NCBI GenBank assembly: GCA_910586995.1
Contig: CAJUKZ010000008.1
Span: forward strand, 42,909-106,908
Direction: 5' to 3'
Length of the DNA stretch: 64,000 nucleotides
Source: an uncultured Muribaculaceae bacterium
GTDB lineage: Bacteria; Bacteroidota; Bacteroidia; Bacteroidales; Muribaculaceae
Part shown: positions 36,944-44,862 of the stretch, one piece after another
How the letters are laid out: each line of letters starts with the position of its first letter
How positions within the stretch are numbered: the stretch's first letter is position 1
Notes under the pieces: generated by a model
Told to the model about the DNA's origin: nothing
The model's input: the letters and a program-made list of their open reading frames with translations, nothing else
The model's database searches: none
Position numbers and translations under genes: made by a program

Positions 36944-37501
36944 TCAGAAACTTATACCGATTTTTACTCCCACATAGTGAAGGTCGGGTACGGAATAATC
37001 TTGTTCCTGGTAGGTAATGTAACCCCTGTCGAAAAATGAATAGCTCAGTATCAGATGTGAGCGGAATGTACGCCCTGTAGCAAGATTTATACCTACACCT
37101 CCCGACAGATACAACCCCGTCTGGCTTATGTTATTCTGCAGATAGTTTATCGACGCTCCTGCTCGCGCTTCAACGAAAAAGAGGCTCGGCTGGCGTGTGA
37201 ACGACGTACGTATTATTGCATAGAAAGGGAATGAACGGCATGAATTGCTCACCATCAGGTTCAGGCTCGCTCCTGCGCCAAGCAGACGGAGTATATCGCT
37301 TTTGTATCCGAAGTTTGCACTTATGTCTATTGAAGACATATCGTGGCCGCTCATATCTACAGAACCACCAACATCAGCACCCCACGTGAAGTGCTCCATC
37401 GCCGACGACAGGGCGTTATGGCGTTCTTGTTCCTCGGCATGCACCGTGGCACATACTGCCAGCACTGCGGCAAGCAGAGAGAGAATCCTGACTTTGATCA
37501 T
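36944..37501 (-). CDS. Small secreted outer-membrane-type beta-barrel protein
   Basis: 186-residue exported protein: signal peptide (MIKVRILSLLAAVLAVCATVHA), then alternating amphipathic strands with Gly/Ser turns to a terminal Phe (GVKIGISF). The pattern resembles small outer-membrane barrels of the PorT/OmpA-like kind. The ATG at 37501 is chosen because the longer frame would run into prmA, whose stop lies just upstream at 37504. No family recognised; role unknown. Confidence 0.7.
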   Translation of the reverse strand: MIKVRILSLLAAVLAVCATVHAEEQERHNALSSAMEHFTWGADVGGSVDMSGHDMSSIDISANFGYKSDILRLLGAGASLNLMVSNSCRSFPFYAIIRTSFTRQPSLFFVEARAGASINYLQNNISQTGLYLSGGVGINLATGRTFRSHLILSYSFFDRGYITYQEQDYSVPDLHYVGVKIGISF

Positions 37502-37503
37502 AA

Positions 37504-38364
37504 TTAGGACTTGGTGGTTTTGATCAGGCGAAGGCAGGCCCATTTGTCATCTCCTTCTGTTGTATGGCCGGAGATTTCGAGTCCGTATGGTTTTGCAGCC
37601 TCCGCTATCATTGGAATGTCTGATTCATAGAAACCGCTGAGTAGCATAATGCCTTCCGGTTTTGTTGCTGCAGAGTATGCGGCAATGTCTACGGTGATTA
37701 TGTTGCGGTTTATATTTGCAAGAAATATATCGGCCGGTTTAAGTCCGTCCAATACAGTAGCATCGCCGAGCCGCACATCAATTTCAGAATGTCCGTTTGC
37801 CTTTACATTTTCCACAGCATTTTCGTGGGCCATTGGGTCGATTTCCACTGCTGTTATATTCTCAGCACCGCGCATTGCTGCCACTAAGGCCAGGATGCCT
37901 GTACCTGTGCCCATGTCGATCACGGTCTTTCCGGCCAGATTTATGTTCAGCAAGCCGTGGATCATCTGCGATGTAGTTGCATGATGTCCAGTGCCGAAAG
38001 CCATCTTCGGGTCTATCGTTATGTCAATTGGCAATTTGGGGTAATCGGTGTGGAATGAGCTGTGTATTATGCACATATCATCTACTACTATGGGTTGGAA
38101 GTAGTTCTTTTCCCACTCGGCATTCCAATCCTGTCCTTCGATGAATTTTGCCTCGCAACTCAGTTCCACATCCATCGGGAACTCGTCGAGCGCAGTCCGC
38201 AAGGCATCGGGGCTGTAATGTTCGGCTTTGACATAAGCGGTCAATCCTTCAGCGTCAGGGATAAAACTTTCGTAACCTATGTCGCCCAAGGAGGCTGCCA
38301 TGAAGTCGGAAGCATCTTCCGACGACGGTTTCATATATATGCGTACTTCGTAGTAGTCGTTCAT
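37504..38364 (-). CDS. prmA: Ribosomal protein L11 methyltransferase
   Basis: SAM-dependent enzyme that methylates L11. 286 residues; substrate-recognition N-terminus (1-110), linker, then the methyltransferase core with DPKMAFGTGHHATT, DMGTGTGILAL, VEIDPMAHENA and LANINRN. First gene of a leftward operon (prmA, barrel protein, trmN, CPBP), with a -7 element 26 bases upstream. Confidence 0.94.
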   Translation of the reverse strand: MNDYYEVRIYMKPSSEDASDFMAASLGDIGYESFIPDAEGLTAYVKAEHYSPDALRTALDEFPMDVELSCEAKFIEGQDWNAEWEKNYFQPIVVDDMCIIHSSFHTDYPKLPIDITIDPKMAFGTGHHATTSQMIHGLLNINLAGKTVIDMGTGTGILALVAAMRGAENITAVEIDPMAHENAVENVKANGHSEIDVRLGDATVLDGLKPADIFLANINRNIITVDIAAYSAATKPEGIMLLSGFYESDIPMIAEAAKPYGLEISGHTTEGDDKWACLRLIKTTKS

Positions 38365-38389
38365 TTATCCTGTAATTATTAATAATATG

Positions 38390-38397
38390 CAAAGGTA
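38390..38397 (-). promoter_or_regulatory. -7 element of the prmA operon promoter
   Basis: TACCTTTG on the minus strand followed by C; no convincing -33 element. Confidence 0.45.
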
Positions 38398-38490
38398 ATG
38401 AAAAAACGTGATTATTATAGTACGGTGGCTAACTTTATAGATTCTTCATGTACATCTATGGGTTAAACAGATAAGTCATGGCTAAAAAGA

Positions 38491-38520
38491 AAGAATCCAC
38501 CGGAAATAAGGTGGATTCTT
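38491..38520 (-). terminator. Terminator ending the tubulin-like gene array
   Basis: Perfect 11-bp stem (AAGAATCCACC / GGTGGATTCTT) with an 8-base loop, followed on the minus strand by TCTTTTTAG. First convincing terminator downstream of the genes that start at 48627. Confidence 0.8.
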
Positions 38521-38543
38521 CTTGTAGTGGTACTTGTGGTATT

Positions 38544-39551
38544 TTACTTTTTCTTATAATCGGCAGGGAATGTTGTGTCCTGCTCAACCTTGCCGTCTGA
38601 CAAGCGTATCCAGGTATGGATGTCGCGAGAACCCTCTGTCAGTTCTATTACTCGTGCACCGCTTGGGCGCAGGTGATTATATACCGTGTCACCACCTGAA
38701 TAGCGGCCGTAGGCAAGCAGCACATCCATATAAGCTGTCGCAAAGTCGTTGTCATGGTCGTGTCCGCAGAAGATACCTACCACATCGCCTTCGTCGCGTG
38801 CGGCTGTGAATAAGCCGGAATTCAGTTCTGGCGATGAAATACCTTCTCCTTTGTTGCCGAACTGCGGAGCTTTTTCATCAGAATCGGCGTAGCGGTATTC
38901 CAACAGGGGTATGTGTATGAATACAAGCGACGGTATGCTTTGTCCGCCATTATCCTCCTTGTACTGTCTGGAGTTATCCAGATACCACATCACCTGGTCG
39001 GTATGAATCCAGTCATATCTGCCTACGTTTTTCTGACGTGCACCTGCATGGCTGTCGATGCAATAGAAAACGTTGGCTATCTTTGCGCCGTCGGCAGACA
39101 TAAGTTCTACTGTATAATCGGGAGATGCTGTTTCGCCACGTTCAGGCATAATACTTAGAGGCATGGCTTGCACCTGGTCGTATATTTCAGACAGAGTGCG
39201 GTCAAACTGGTGGTCATGATTGCCGAAAATGATGCCGAATGGAATGTTTCGGCTGATTATCGGTTCTGTCATTTCCTTTATGGCGTCCTCTACTTTATTT
39301 CCATATACAAGGTCTCCGGTCAGGATCACGAAGTCCGGCTGTTCGCTGTCAAGTACATTATTGATACATTCAAGGGCGCGCTTTGATCCGCTTTTGCCGA
39401 ATTTGTAATGTATGTCGGTGAGCTGTACTATCTTGAATTTTCCGTCTGCCTTATATTTGAGAACCGGTTTTGGCTGAGCCTGAGCCAATACTGTACCCAT
39501 TGCAGCGAGGAGTATTGTCAGTGTCAGCAGTATGCGTTTTGTTTTGAGCAT
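38544..39551 (-). CDS. Secreted calcineurin-like metallophosphoesterase
   Basis: 335-residue exported phosphoesterase. Signal peptide from Met at 39551 (cut after VLAQA). The dinuclear metal site is complete: LTDIHY, TGDLVYG, GNHDHQ and the late GHDHDND. It resembles the purple-acid-phosphatase-like/Icc group acting on nucleotides, phospholipids or cell-wall phosphates. It is the last gene before a terminator, 23 bases after the SUMF1-domain gene, so it may belong to the tubulin-like array. Confidence 0.88.
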   Translation of the reverse strand: MLKTKRILLTLTILLAAMGTVLAQAQPKPVLKYKADGKFKIVQLTDIHYKFGKSGSKRALECINNVLDSEQPDFVILTGDLVYGNKVEDAIKEMTEPIISRNIPFGIIFGNHDHQFDRTLSEIYDQVQAMPLSIMPERGETASPDYTVELMSADGAKIANVFYCIDSHAGARQKNVGRYDWIHTDQVMWYLDNSRQYKEDNGGQSIPSLVFIHIPLLEYRYADSDEKAPQFGNKGEGISSPELNSGLFTAARDEGDVVGIFCGHDHDNDFATAYMDVLLAYGRYSGGDTVYNHLRPSGARVIELTEGSRDIHTWIRLSDGKVEQDTTFPADYKKK

Positions 39552-39574
39552 AATTAAGATTGTTATGTGTGTGG

Positions 39575-40681
39575 TTATCGCTGCCATACAAGTCGGAGTC
39601 CGACAGAAGGTTGCTGTTCGTTAGGTACGGAGCGGCGGCGGTAAGCGACACGCATCTGAAGCGGGTCTTTACTGTCGTATGCGCCACCTCGGCGTACGCG
39701 TGATTTGCCTTTCTGTGGACCTTGTGGGTCTGTCACTTCCTTGTCTTTGAAGTCCTCTTTCCAGTCAGAGCATAGTTCCCATACATTACCGCTCATGTCG
39801 TATGCACCGATCTCGTTGGGGGCTTTGCCTTTTACCTTATGTGTTCCTTCGGGAGAGTTTTCATAGTACCATGCTACTTCGTCGAGTCTGTCGCTACCAG
39901 CAAAACGTGTGCGTGTCATCTTGTGGGCGCCTCTTGCCGCATATTCCCATTCTGCTTCTGTGGGAAGACGGAAAATACCTACGCTTACCATCTTGTTGAG
40001 GGATGCGATGAAGCGTTCGGCCTGCTCGTATGAGATATTGTCGACAGGGAATTTAGGACCGTGTATTATTGACTGGTTGGCGTCAATACCCATGACGAAT
40101 TCCCAAAGGTCCTGAGTCACCTCGGTTTCTCCTATGTAGTAATCTCTTGAAATGCGCACCCAGTGGGCCTTTGCATCAGTTTCGTCGGAGTATTGCTCAG
40201 GAGTATCACCCATTTCGAATCGTCCGGCTTTGCACAGCACCATTTCAAGTTTGTATGTAGCTTCCTCGCCGGTGCCGTCGTCGAAGCGGAGTGTAAGAGT
40301 CCGTCGGGCAGGATTTTCGCCGGGACGTATGACATCCATGATATAGCAGTTGTTGCCACGGACATTTTCAGGGAAGTCGTATCGCAGGGCAGGGTAGTCG
40401 TCGGTCTTGATATTGAGATATGACGAGCCGTCCACCATGTATACCCAGTATTCAGATTTGCCTTTATGTACGGTTTTTACCACATCTCCTTCAAATTCAG
40501 GACTATCCACAGAAAGACTTACTTTCACAAGTCCGCAAGGATCGCCGTTGAGGTCATCTACGCGTTCAACTGCCGGAGTTATATCGGCAGGATCATGATG
40601 GAAGTCGGATACTTTTAGGTTCTGAGCCCAAGCTCCCGCAGAGAGAGTCAGGGAAAGAGCCATCGCAAGAAATTTCTTCAT
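39575..40681 (-). CDS. Secreted SUMF1/formylglycine-enzyme-fold protein, probably non-catalytic
   Basis: 368-residue exported protein: signal peptide (ends AWAQ), an N-terminal beta domain (about 20-150) and a C-terminal SUMF1 fold (about 150-368) with GRFEMGD, ETEVTQDLWEFVMG, RLPTEAEWEYAARG, YDMSGNVWELCSDW and RVRRGGAYDS. The two catalytic cysteines of true formylglycine enzymes are absent at the C-terminal motif (QMRVAYR in place of a Cys-containing version). So it is more likely a binding or structural domain, as in GldJ/GldK-type proteins. Sits in the tubulin-like array. Confidence 0.83.
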   Translation of the reverse strand: MKKFLAMALSLTLSAGAWAQNLKVSDFHHDPADITPAVERVDDLNGDPCGLVKVSLSVDSPEFEGDVVKTVHKGKSEYWVYMVDGSSYLNIKTDDYPALRYDFPENVRGNNCYIMDVIRPGENPARRTLTLRFDDGTGEEATYKLEMVLCKAGRFEMGDTPEQYSDETDAKAHWVRISRDYYIGETEVTQDLWEFVMGIDANQSIIHGPKFPVDNISYEQAERFIASLNKMVSVGIFRLPTEAEWEYAARGAHKMTRTRFAGSDRLDEVAWYYENSPEGTHKVKGKAPNEIGAYDMSGNVWELCSDWKEDFKDKEVTDPQGPQKGKSRVRRGGAYDSKDPLQMRVAYRRRSVPNEQQPSVGLRLVWQR

Positions 40682-40730
40682 CGTGTGAATGTTGGTATTA
40701 TACTTTTGAGATTAATTTAATTATCGTGTG

Positions 40731-41702
40731 TTAGGGCAGTCTGAAATCACCAAGGGCAAATGCCTGTTCGGTCATCGGCTGCCATGTGCGTACGTGGATT
40801 TTGGGTTCGTCCTCGTTAGAGAAGTCCCATACGAGAAAGACTATGCCTTGGTCTTTATATGTGTTTGTGGCGAAATCCTGCTTCAGTGTGACGCCATAGT
40901 AGTTTGGCTTTGAGCCGTGGCGGACGATTTTATAGTCGGAGAATTTGACATTGATGTATTTCGCGCGCTTGAACAGACGTCCGAGATTGCCGAGGTACTG
41001 TTCCTTGGTCTGTTGCACATATTCCACCTTCTGAGGATTGGCCATGCGCACATCCGAGCGGCCGCCGGGACGCGATGTGATTTTTCCGGTTATTATGATG
41101 GCATCGTCGGAAAATATCCTGTTCATAAATTCCATGTCGCACTTGTTGTAGGCATTCTGGAACTGTTCGCACCAGTGTATGATCTGCATGCGGCGGTCAA
41201 GGTCGCCAAGTTGTTCGCCGGTCTTGATCAGATTGCCGTATTCGGTTGTACCCATAGTGAAGTTCACATCCTCGATCTTACCGTTAGGACCGAAGTCAAT
41301 GGCAAGTTCGCGACGTTCCGGACCATCGTATGTGCCGTCGACAGGCTGCATTGTCACGCCGATGTTTCGCACCTGAAATCCGCGTAGCCGACCGCTCTTG
41401 GTCTTCTGGCGTATGCAGTGGTCCACATAGTCAGTATCTTCTGTTGAGAAATGCACTACATTCCATGTCTGGCCGAGGCTCTGTGAAGCAAGTGGATTGA
41501 TGTCGATTCCTGTGTAATTGATATCCGTCCCGTTTGCTGCGGCCCGGTTTATAGCGGTGAGCAGAGCTCCTACCTGCTTTTCCATTTTTGTTTTCAGCGC
41601 AGATTGCTCTATGCCGTCGGAGAATTCAAAAGTGACACTCTCCTGGGCGTCTGCCGTGGCAAATATTAATGCCACTAATAATGTTACCAGGTACTTCTTC
41701 AT
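40731..41702 (-). CDS. Secreted hypothetical protein with NTF2/SnoaL-like C-terminal half
   Basis: 323-residue exported protein (signal peptide MKKYLVTLLVALIFATADAQ). The second half (about 170-315: CEQFQNAYNKCDMEFMNRIFSDDAII...YLGNLGRLF...YYGVTLKQDF...GIVFLVWDF) has the helix-sheet order of the NTF2/SnoaL fold. The N-terminal half has no recognised match. No catalytic residues can be assigned. Lies 29 bases after the preceding gene of the tubulin-like array and 49 bases before the SUMF1 gene. Role unknown. Confidence 0.72.
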   Translation of the reverse strand: MKKYLVTLLVALIFATADAQESVTFEFSDGIEQSALKTKMEKQVGALLTAINRAAANGTDINYTGIDINPLASQSLGQTWNVVHFSTEDTDYVDHCIRQKTKSGRLRGFQVRNIGVTMQPVDGTYDGPERRELAIDFGPNGKIEDVNFTMGTTEYGNLIKTGEQLGDLDRRMQIIHWCEQFQNAYNKCDMEFMNRIFSDDAIIITGKITSRPGGRSDVRMANPQKVEYVQQTKEQYLGNLGRLFKRAKYINVKFSDYKIVRHGSKPNYYGVTLKQDFATNTYKDQGIVFLVWDFSNEDEPKIHVRTWQPMTEQAFALGDFRLP

Positions 41703-41731
41703 ATCGTAGATTGTTTATTTTTAATCGTTAT

Positions 41732-42601
41732 TTATCTGAATTCAAACCAGACAGCCATTTTATCCTTGTTGCCCATGTAGTTGTTCAGGTCGTCATTCTC
41801 CGCATCAGTTACAATGTTGAGACGTTCTCCCTCACTGCCCGGCGAAAGGAAACCTTCGAGATTTTCGCCTGTCTTATCATAAATCATCCAGAATGCCCAT
41901 GTCTTGTTGCGGCAACTATTGTAGGCTCCATAGCGTTTTACGACATATTCTGCCTGCAGACGGTTGAGTACGCTGAGTGCGTTCTGAAGCTCACCGGCCG
42001 CTATCAATTGTTCGAGAGCAGTGACATAAGTGCGTGTCACCGGATCTGAATTCGTGTTTGACTGCGATGTTGTTGCGTTTATATTCTCGTCGCCTGTGTC
42101 GTATGTCACGGGTGCTGCTTCATATGTGGTTTCAGCCGTCTGTGGTTGTGAGGCCGGGGTATGGTTATGTTCGGGTGCAGGTGTCGGAGATGGAGCAGGT
42201 GCTGCGGTCGGAGCAGGAGTTTCTTCCGGTTCCGGAGCAGGAGGAGCAGGGGTCTCGCCATTGAGTATGGTGGCGCGTTCCACATACGCGAATACCCTTA
42301 TGTTTGCACCTCGTTTCATGTCGAGATATTTGATTCCCGGAATGGAGTTTTCCGATACCGGAGCATGACTGAGTCCATTGTCCTTGATATAATCGTTTAT
42401 GTAGTATGACAGCATTTGAGTGGCCGCTTGTTTGGCCTCAGCCTTAGATGGTGCTGTTGACTCGGCGAAGAAACACGTTCCGGCGCGTTTGATGTCGTTG
42501 ATTTGTTTTGATGTGCCGCCTGCTGCATATGCTATGGCCGGTACGGTTAGCAGAGCCAGTAACAGCAGATGGCGCATAATGACGTTGATCTTTTCTTTCA
42601 T
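41732..42601 (-). CDS. Secreted hypothetical protein with Pro/Ala-rich linker
   Basis: 289-residue exported protein. From Met at 42601 there is a signal peptide (hydrophobic LLLLALLTVPAIAYA). The N-terminal domain has Ala-rich helices and VFAYVERATI, loosely like LPP20-type lipoprotein domains. A Pro/Ala/Thr/Glu linker (about 145-190) leads to a C-terminal domain with YVTALEQLIAAGELQNALSVLNRL and the ending MAVWFEFR. A shorter start at 42577 is possible. Lies 14 bases after the preceding secreted-protein gene. Function unknown. Confidence 0.7.
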   Translation of the reverse strand: MKEKINVIMRHLLLLALLTVPAIAYAAGGTSKQINDIKRAGTCFFAESTAPSKAEAKQAATQMLSYYINDYIKDNGLSHAPVSENSIPGIKYLDMKRGANIRVFAYVERATILNGETPAPPAPEPEETPAPTAAPAPSPTPAPEHNHTPASQPQTAETTYEAAPVTYDTGDENINATTSQSNTNSDPVTRTYVTALEQLIAAGELQNALSVLNRLQAEYVVKRYGAYNSCRNKTWAFWMIYDKTGENLEGFLSPGSEGERLNIVTDAENDDLNNYMGNKDKMAVWFEFR

Positions 42602-42615
42602 CACGCTTGGTAGTT

Positions 42616-43818
42616 TTATTTTTTCTTGAATTTTATTGTTCTGGTTGGACGGTCCTTTACTTGTTCCGATTCGGTAGGATCTGCAAATAGTGCAGAGATC
42701 TTTGAAATAGGTATATATGGATTCATGCGCGCCGATATGGTCGTGCGTATGCTTTCGTCTGCAATGTTGCCGGATTCGATCTTGAGCAGATGGCAATAAC
42801 CTTCATCTATATTGCGCATTATGATCTGGCATACCGTCTTGTCGGTTGTATTTGATAAAACCCCGAAGAATGGAGTGCAGCCGTTATCGAGACAGTATTT
42901 CACAAAATGTGCGAGAGGGAGATCTACGGTTGTATTCCGGTAGTTATATTGTATGACTTTTATTTTGAGCATGATGTCGTTAGGTACTTCAAGGCTCGTA
43001 GTGACGTTGGCGAGACTCTCGAGAGGATAATTGACATCAAAAATTGGAGCGAAGTCAGTGGAGTCAGCTATTGTATAATACCTGTTGGAATTAAGGTTGT
43101 CGAAATAATAAGCTTCACCGGGAAGTATGTAATAGCTGTATGGGAAATAAGTGATCAGTTCGTCGCGATTGACTTTGACAGGCGCGAATATCGAGTTGTC
43201 AGGCTCTTTTGTGGCTGCATTCATCAAGTCGGATATGAGTATATTCTCGTTTTCTTCCATTGATGTGCCATGAAGAAGCCCGTATGTGAAAGGCATTGTA
43301 ATGTCGGCCAGAGTATTGTTGTCTCTGCTCCAGACGGCATGGTATTTCTTCCCGTCTTCGTTATACAGGGAGAATTCCACATCAGGCTTATTGTAGAGTT
43401 CCGGCAGCATTGAGAGCGAACCGGCATCGATATGTATCCCTTCCTCAAAAAGTTCGCGATCCATGTTTTTGTCGCGCTTCATCGGTAGTTTTGGTATAAG
43501 ACAAAAACGCTCGATAGCGTCGAAGAAGGGAGAGTAGGCGTATTGGCGATGGTCGGATGTGAAAATAGAGAATCCTATATGTGTTATTGTGCCATCCTTT
43601 ACAACTACAGTGATCGGAAGCCCTGCGTATGTCAATTCGCCCACATGCGTGCCATTCTTCATCGCAAGCATCCGGGGGCGCATTTTCATGGCAACAGCCA
43701 TATCGGACAGAAGCACCGAACGGAATCCGTCGGCAGCTCCTGACGAAAGAGCGAAACAGCATATCACGATTGTGGTAGCAATGGCCCGTAGCGTGTGGTT
43801 GTATAGGTTCTTTTTCAT
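42616..43818 (-). CDS. Secreted hypothetical protein of the tubulin-like array
   Basis: 400-residue exported protein: signal peptide (MKKNLYNHTLRAIATTIVICC, cut near GAA), then mixed alpha/beta sequence without a recognised domain. A basic tail (RPTRTIKFKKK) ends it. No lipobox consensus other than Cys20-Cys21 within the signal. A large two-tier dyad lies between it and the preceding zinc-ribbon gene, so its expression may differ from that of the upstream genes. I do not recognise the family. Confidence 0.7.
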   Translation of the reverse strand: MKKNLYNHTLRAIATTIVICCFALSSGAADGFRSVLLSDMAVAMKMRPRMLAMKNGTHVGELTYAGLPITVVVKDGTITHIGFSIFTSDHRQYAYSPFFDAIERFCLIPKLPMKRDKNMDRELFEEGIHIDAGSLSMLPELYNKPDVEFSLYNEDGKKYHAVWSRDNNTLADITMPFTYGLLHGTSMEENENILISDLMNAATKEPDNSIFAPVKVNRDELITYFPYSYYILPGEAYYFDNLNSNRYYTIADSTDFAPIFDVNYPLESLANVTTSLEVPNDIMLKIKVIQYNYRNTTVDLPLAHFVKYCLDNGCTPFFGVLSNTTDKTVCQIIMRNIDEGYCHLLKIESGNIADESIRTTISARMNPYIPISKISALFADPTESEQVKDRPTRTIKFKKK

Positions 43819-43865
43819 TGTTGATCTACAATGTTTGGTCTGGTGTGTTTATATAGTATGTATTT

Positions 43866-43926
43866 ACTCACAAATTGCCCGATGTATGGCCATAGGAGGC
43901 CATACATCCGGCATCTTATTGTGAGT
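43866..43926. repeat. Two-tier inverted repeat between array genes
   Basis: Outer arms ACTCACAA (43866-43873) / TTGTGAGT (43919-43926) enclose inner arms GATGTATGGCC (43881-43891) / GGCCATACATC (43898-43908). All arms are perfect. It lies just after the zinc-ribbon gene stop; no U run follows, so attenuation, RNA processing or protein binding is more likely than a simple terminator. Confidence 0.7.
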
Positions 43927-43943
43927 GGGATGAATAGGAGGTT

Positions 43944-44825
43944 TTAGAGTGCTTGGTTAAGACCGCTGATATATTTGCGCGAACCGTCCTTGAAGTGTAT
44001 CTCACCCTGACGGAGTTTGCCGTCGGTGAATTTTGCGTCGATGATCTTATCTCCGGATGCAAGTTCAACAGTGTTGCCATGTCCGTCTTTGAGATCAAGG
44101 GTAAAGCTGCGGTTGAAAGTGAATACTCCGCCAAGACCGTTTGCCTTACCTGCGCTCACAGGACCGTCGTATGTACCGTAGGTCATGGTTAATTTACCGC
44201 TTGATTTTCCAACACTTGTTCCAGAGTCTGTCCCTGTGCCGGATCCGGAAGTGGTCGTCCCGTTGCCGGTCGCACTGCCGGTTTCAGCTTTGGTCACTTT
44301 TACATCTGCCGAAGTCTCTTTTCCTGAGCGTGAGCCGACTACGGTTATTGTTGTAGAACCTTCGTTCACGCCTGTGACGTTTCCTTCGGAATCGACTGTA
44401 GCTATAGTCTCATCGCCAGAGGACCATACGAGTGGTTCGTTGCTTTCGGCCGGATCTATTGCTACGACTGCGGTTGTAGAGCCTGCAGGAGTTACTTCGA
44501 TAAGATCGTTATCAAAACTGATGCTTTCAATATTGATTTCATTACCTTCTGTATCCTTGTCGGAGTCTCCCATCATAAACCATCCGGCAGCACCACCTCC
44601 CAGAAGTACTACGCCTCCGATCACTCCGTAAAGAAGGCCTTTATTGCCACCTTGTCCGGACTTTTTGGTCTTTTTGTCGCTAACTTCTTTCAGAGGTAGC
44701 CCGCACTCGGCGCAGATGAAATCTTCTCCGGGTTCGATCTCCTGAACAGTACGTGTCATGCACATATCGCAGTCGGGGTTTTCACATATACCTTTTCTGC
44801 GGATAAGCATTGTTGAATCGCTCAT
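43944..44825 (-). CDS. Zinc-ribbon, single-TM, BIG2 and MORN-like domain protein
   Basis: 293-residue membrane protein. Cytoplasmic zinc-ribbon-like N-terminus (Cys14, 19, 22, 38, 41), a basic Lys/Gly linker, one membrane helix (about 63-85), an Ig-like BIG2 domain (about 97-178: WSSGDETIATVDSEGNVTGV), a Gly/Thr/Ser linker, and a C-terminal domain (about 207-293) with MORN-like turns (YGTYDGPVSAGKANGLGGVF, GKLRQGEIHFKDG). Positive-inside logic puts the ribbon in the cytoplasm and the rest in the periplasm. It lies 37 bases after the tubulin-like gene, so it may link that polymer to the envelope (inference). Confidence 0.8.
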   Translation of the reverse strand: MSDSTMLIRRKGICENPDCDMCMTRTVQEIEPGEDFICAECGLPLKEVSDKKTKKSGQGGNKGLLYGVIGGVVLLGGGAAGWFMMGDSDKDTEGNEINIESISFDNDLIEVTPAGSTTAVVAIDPAESNEPLVWSSGDETIATVDSEGNVTGVNEGSTTITVVGSRSGKETSADVKVTKAETGSATGNGTTTSGSGTGTDSGTSVGKSSGKLTMTYGTYDGPVSAGKANGLGGVFTFNRSFTLDLKDGHGNTVELASGDKIIDAKFTDGKLRQGEIHFKDGSRKYISGLNQAL

Positions 44826-44862
44826 TGCTGTTTGCTTTTAATAATATTGGTTTATAATGTCT

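Noticed and set aside
42030..42368. Gly/Ala/Val-rich rightward frames over the Pro/Ala linker gene
   Set aside because: Antisense of a low-complexity Pro/Ala/Glu linker, which always yields such frames.
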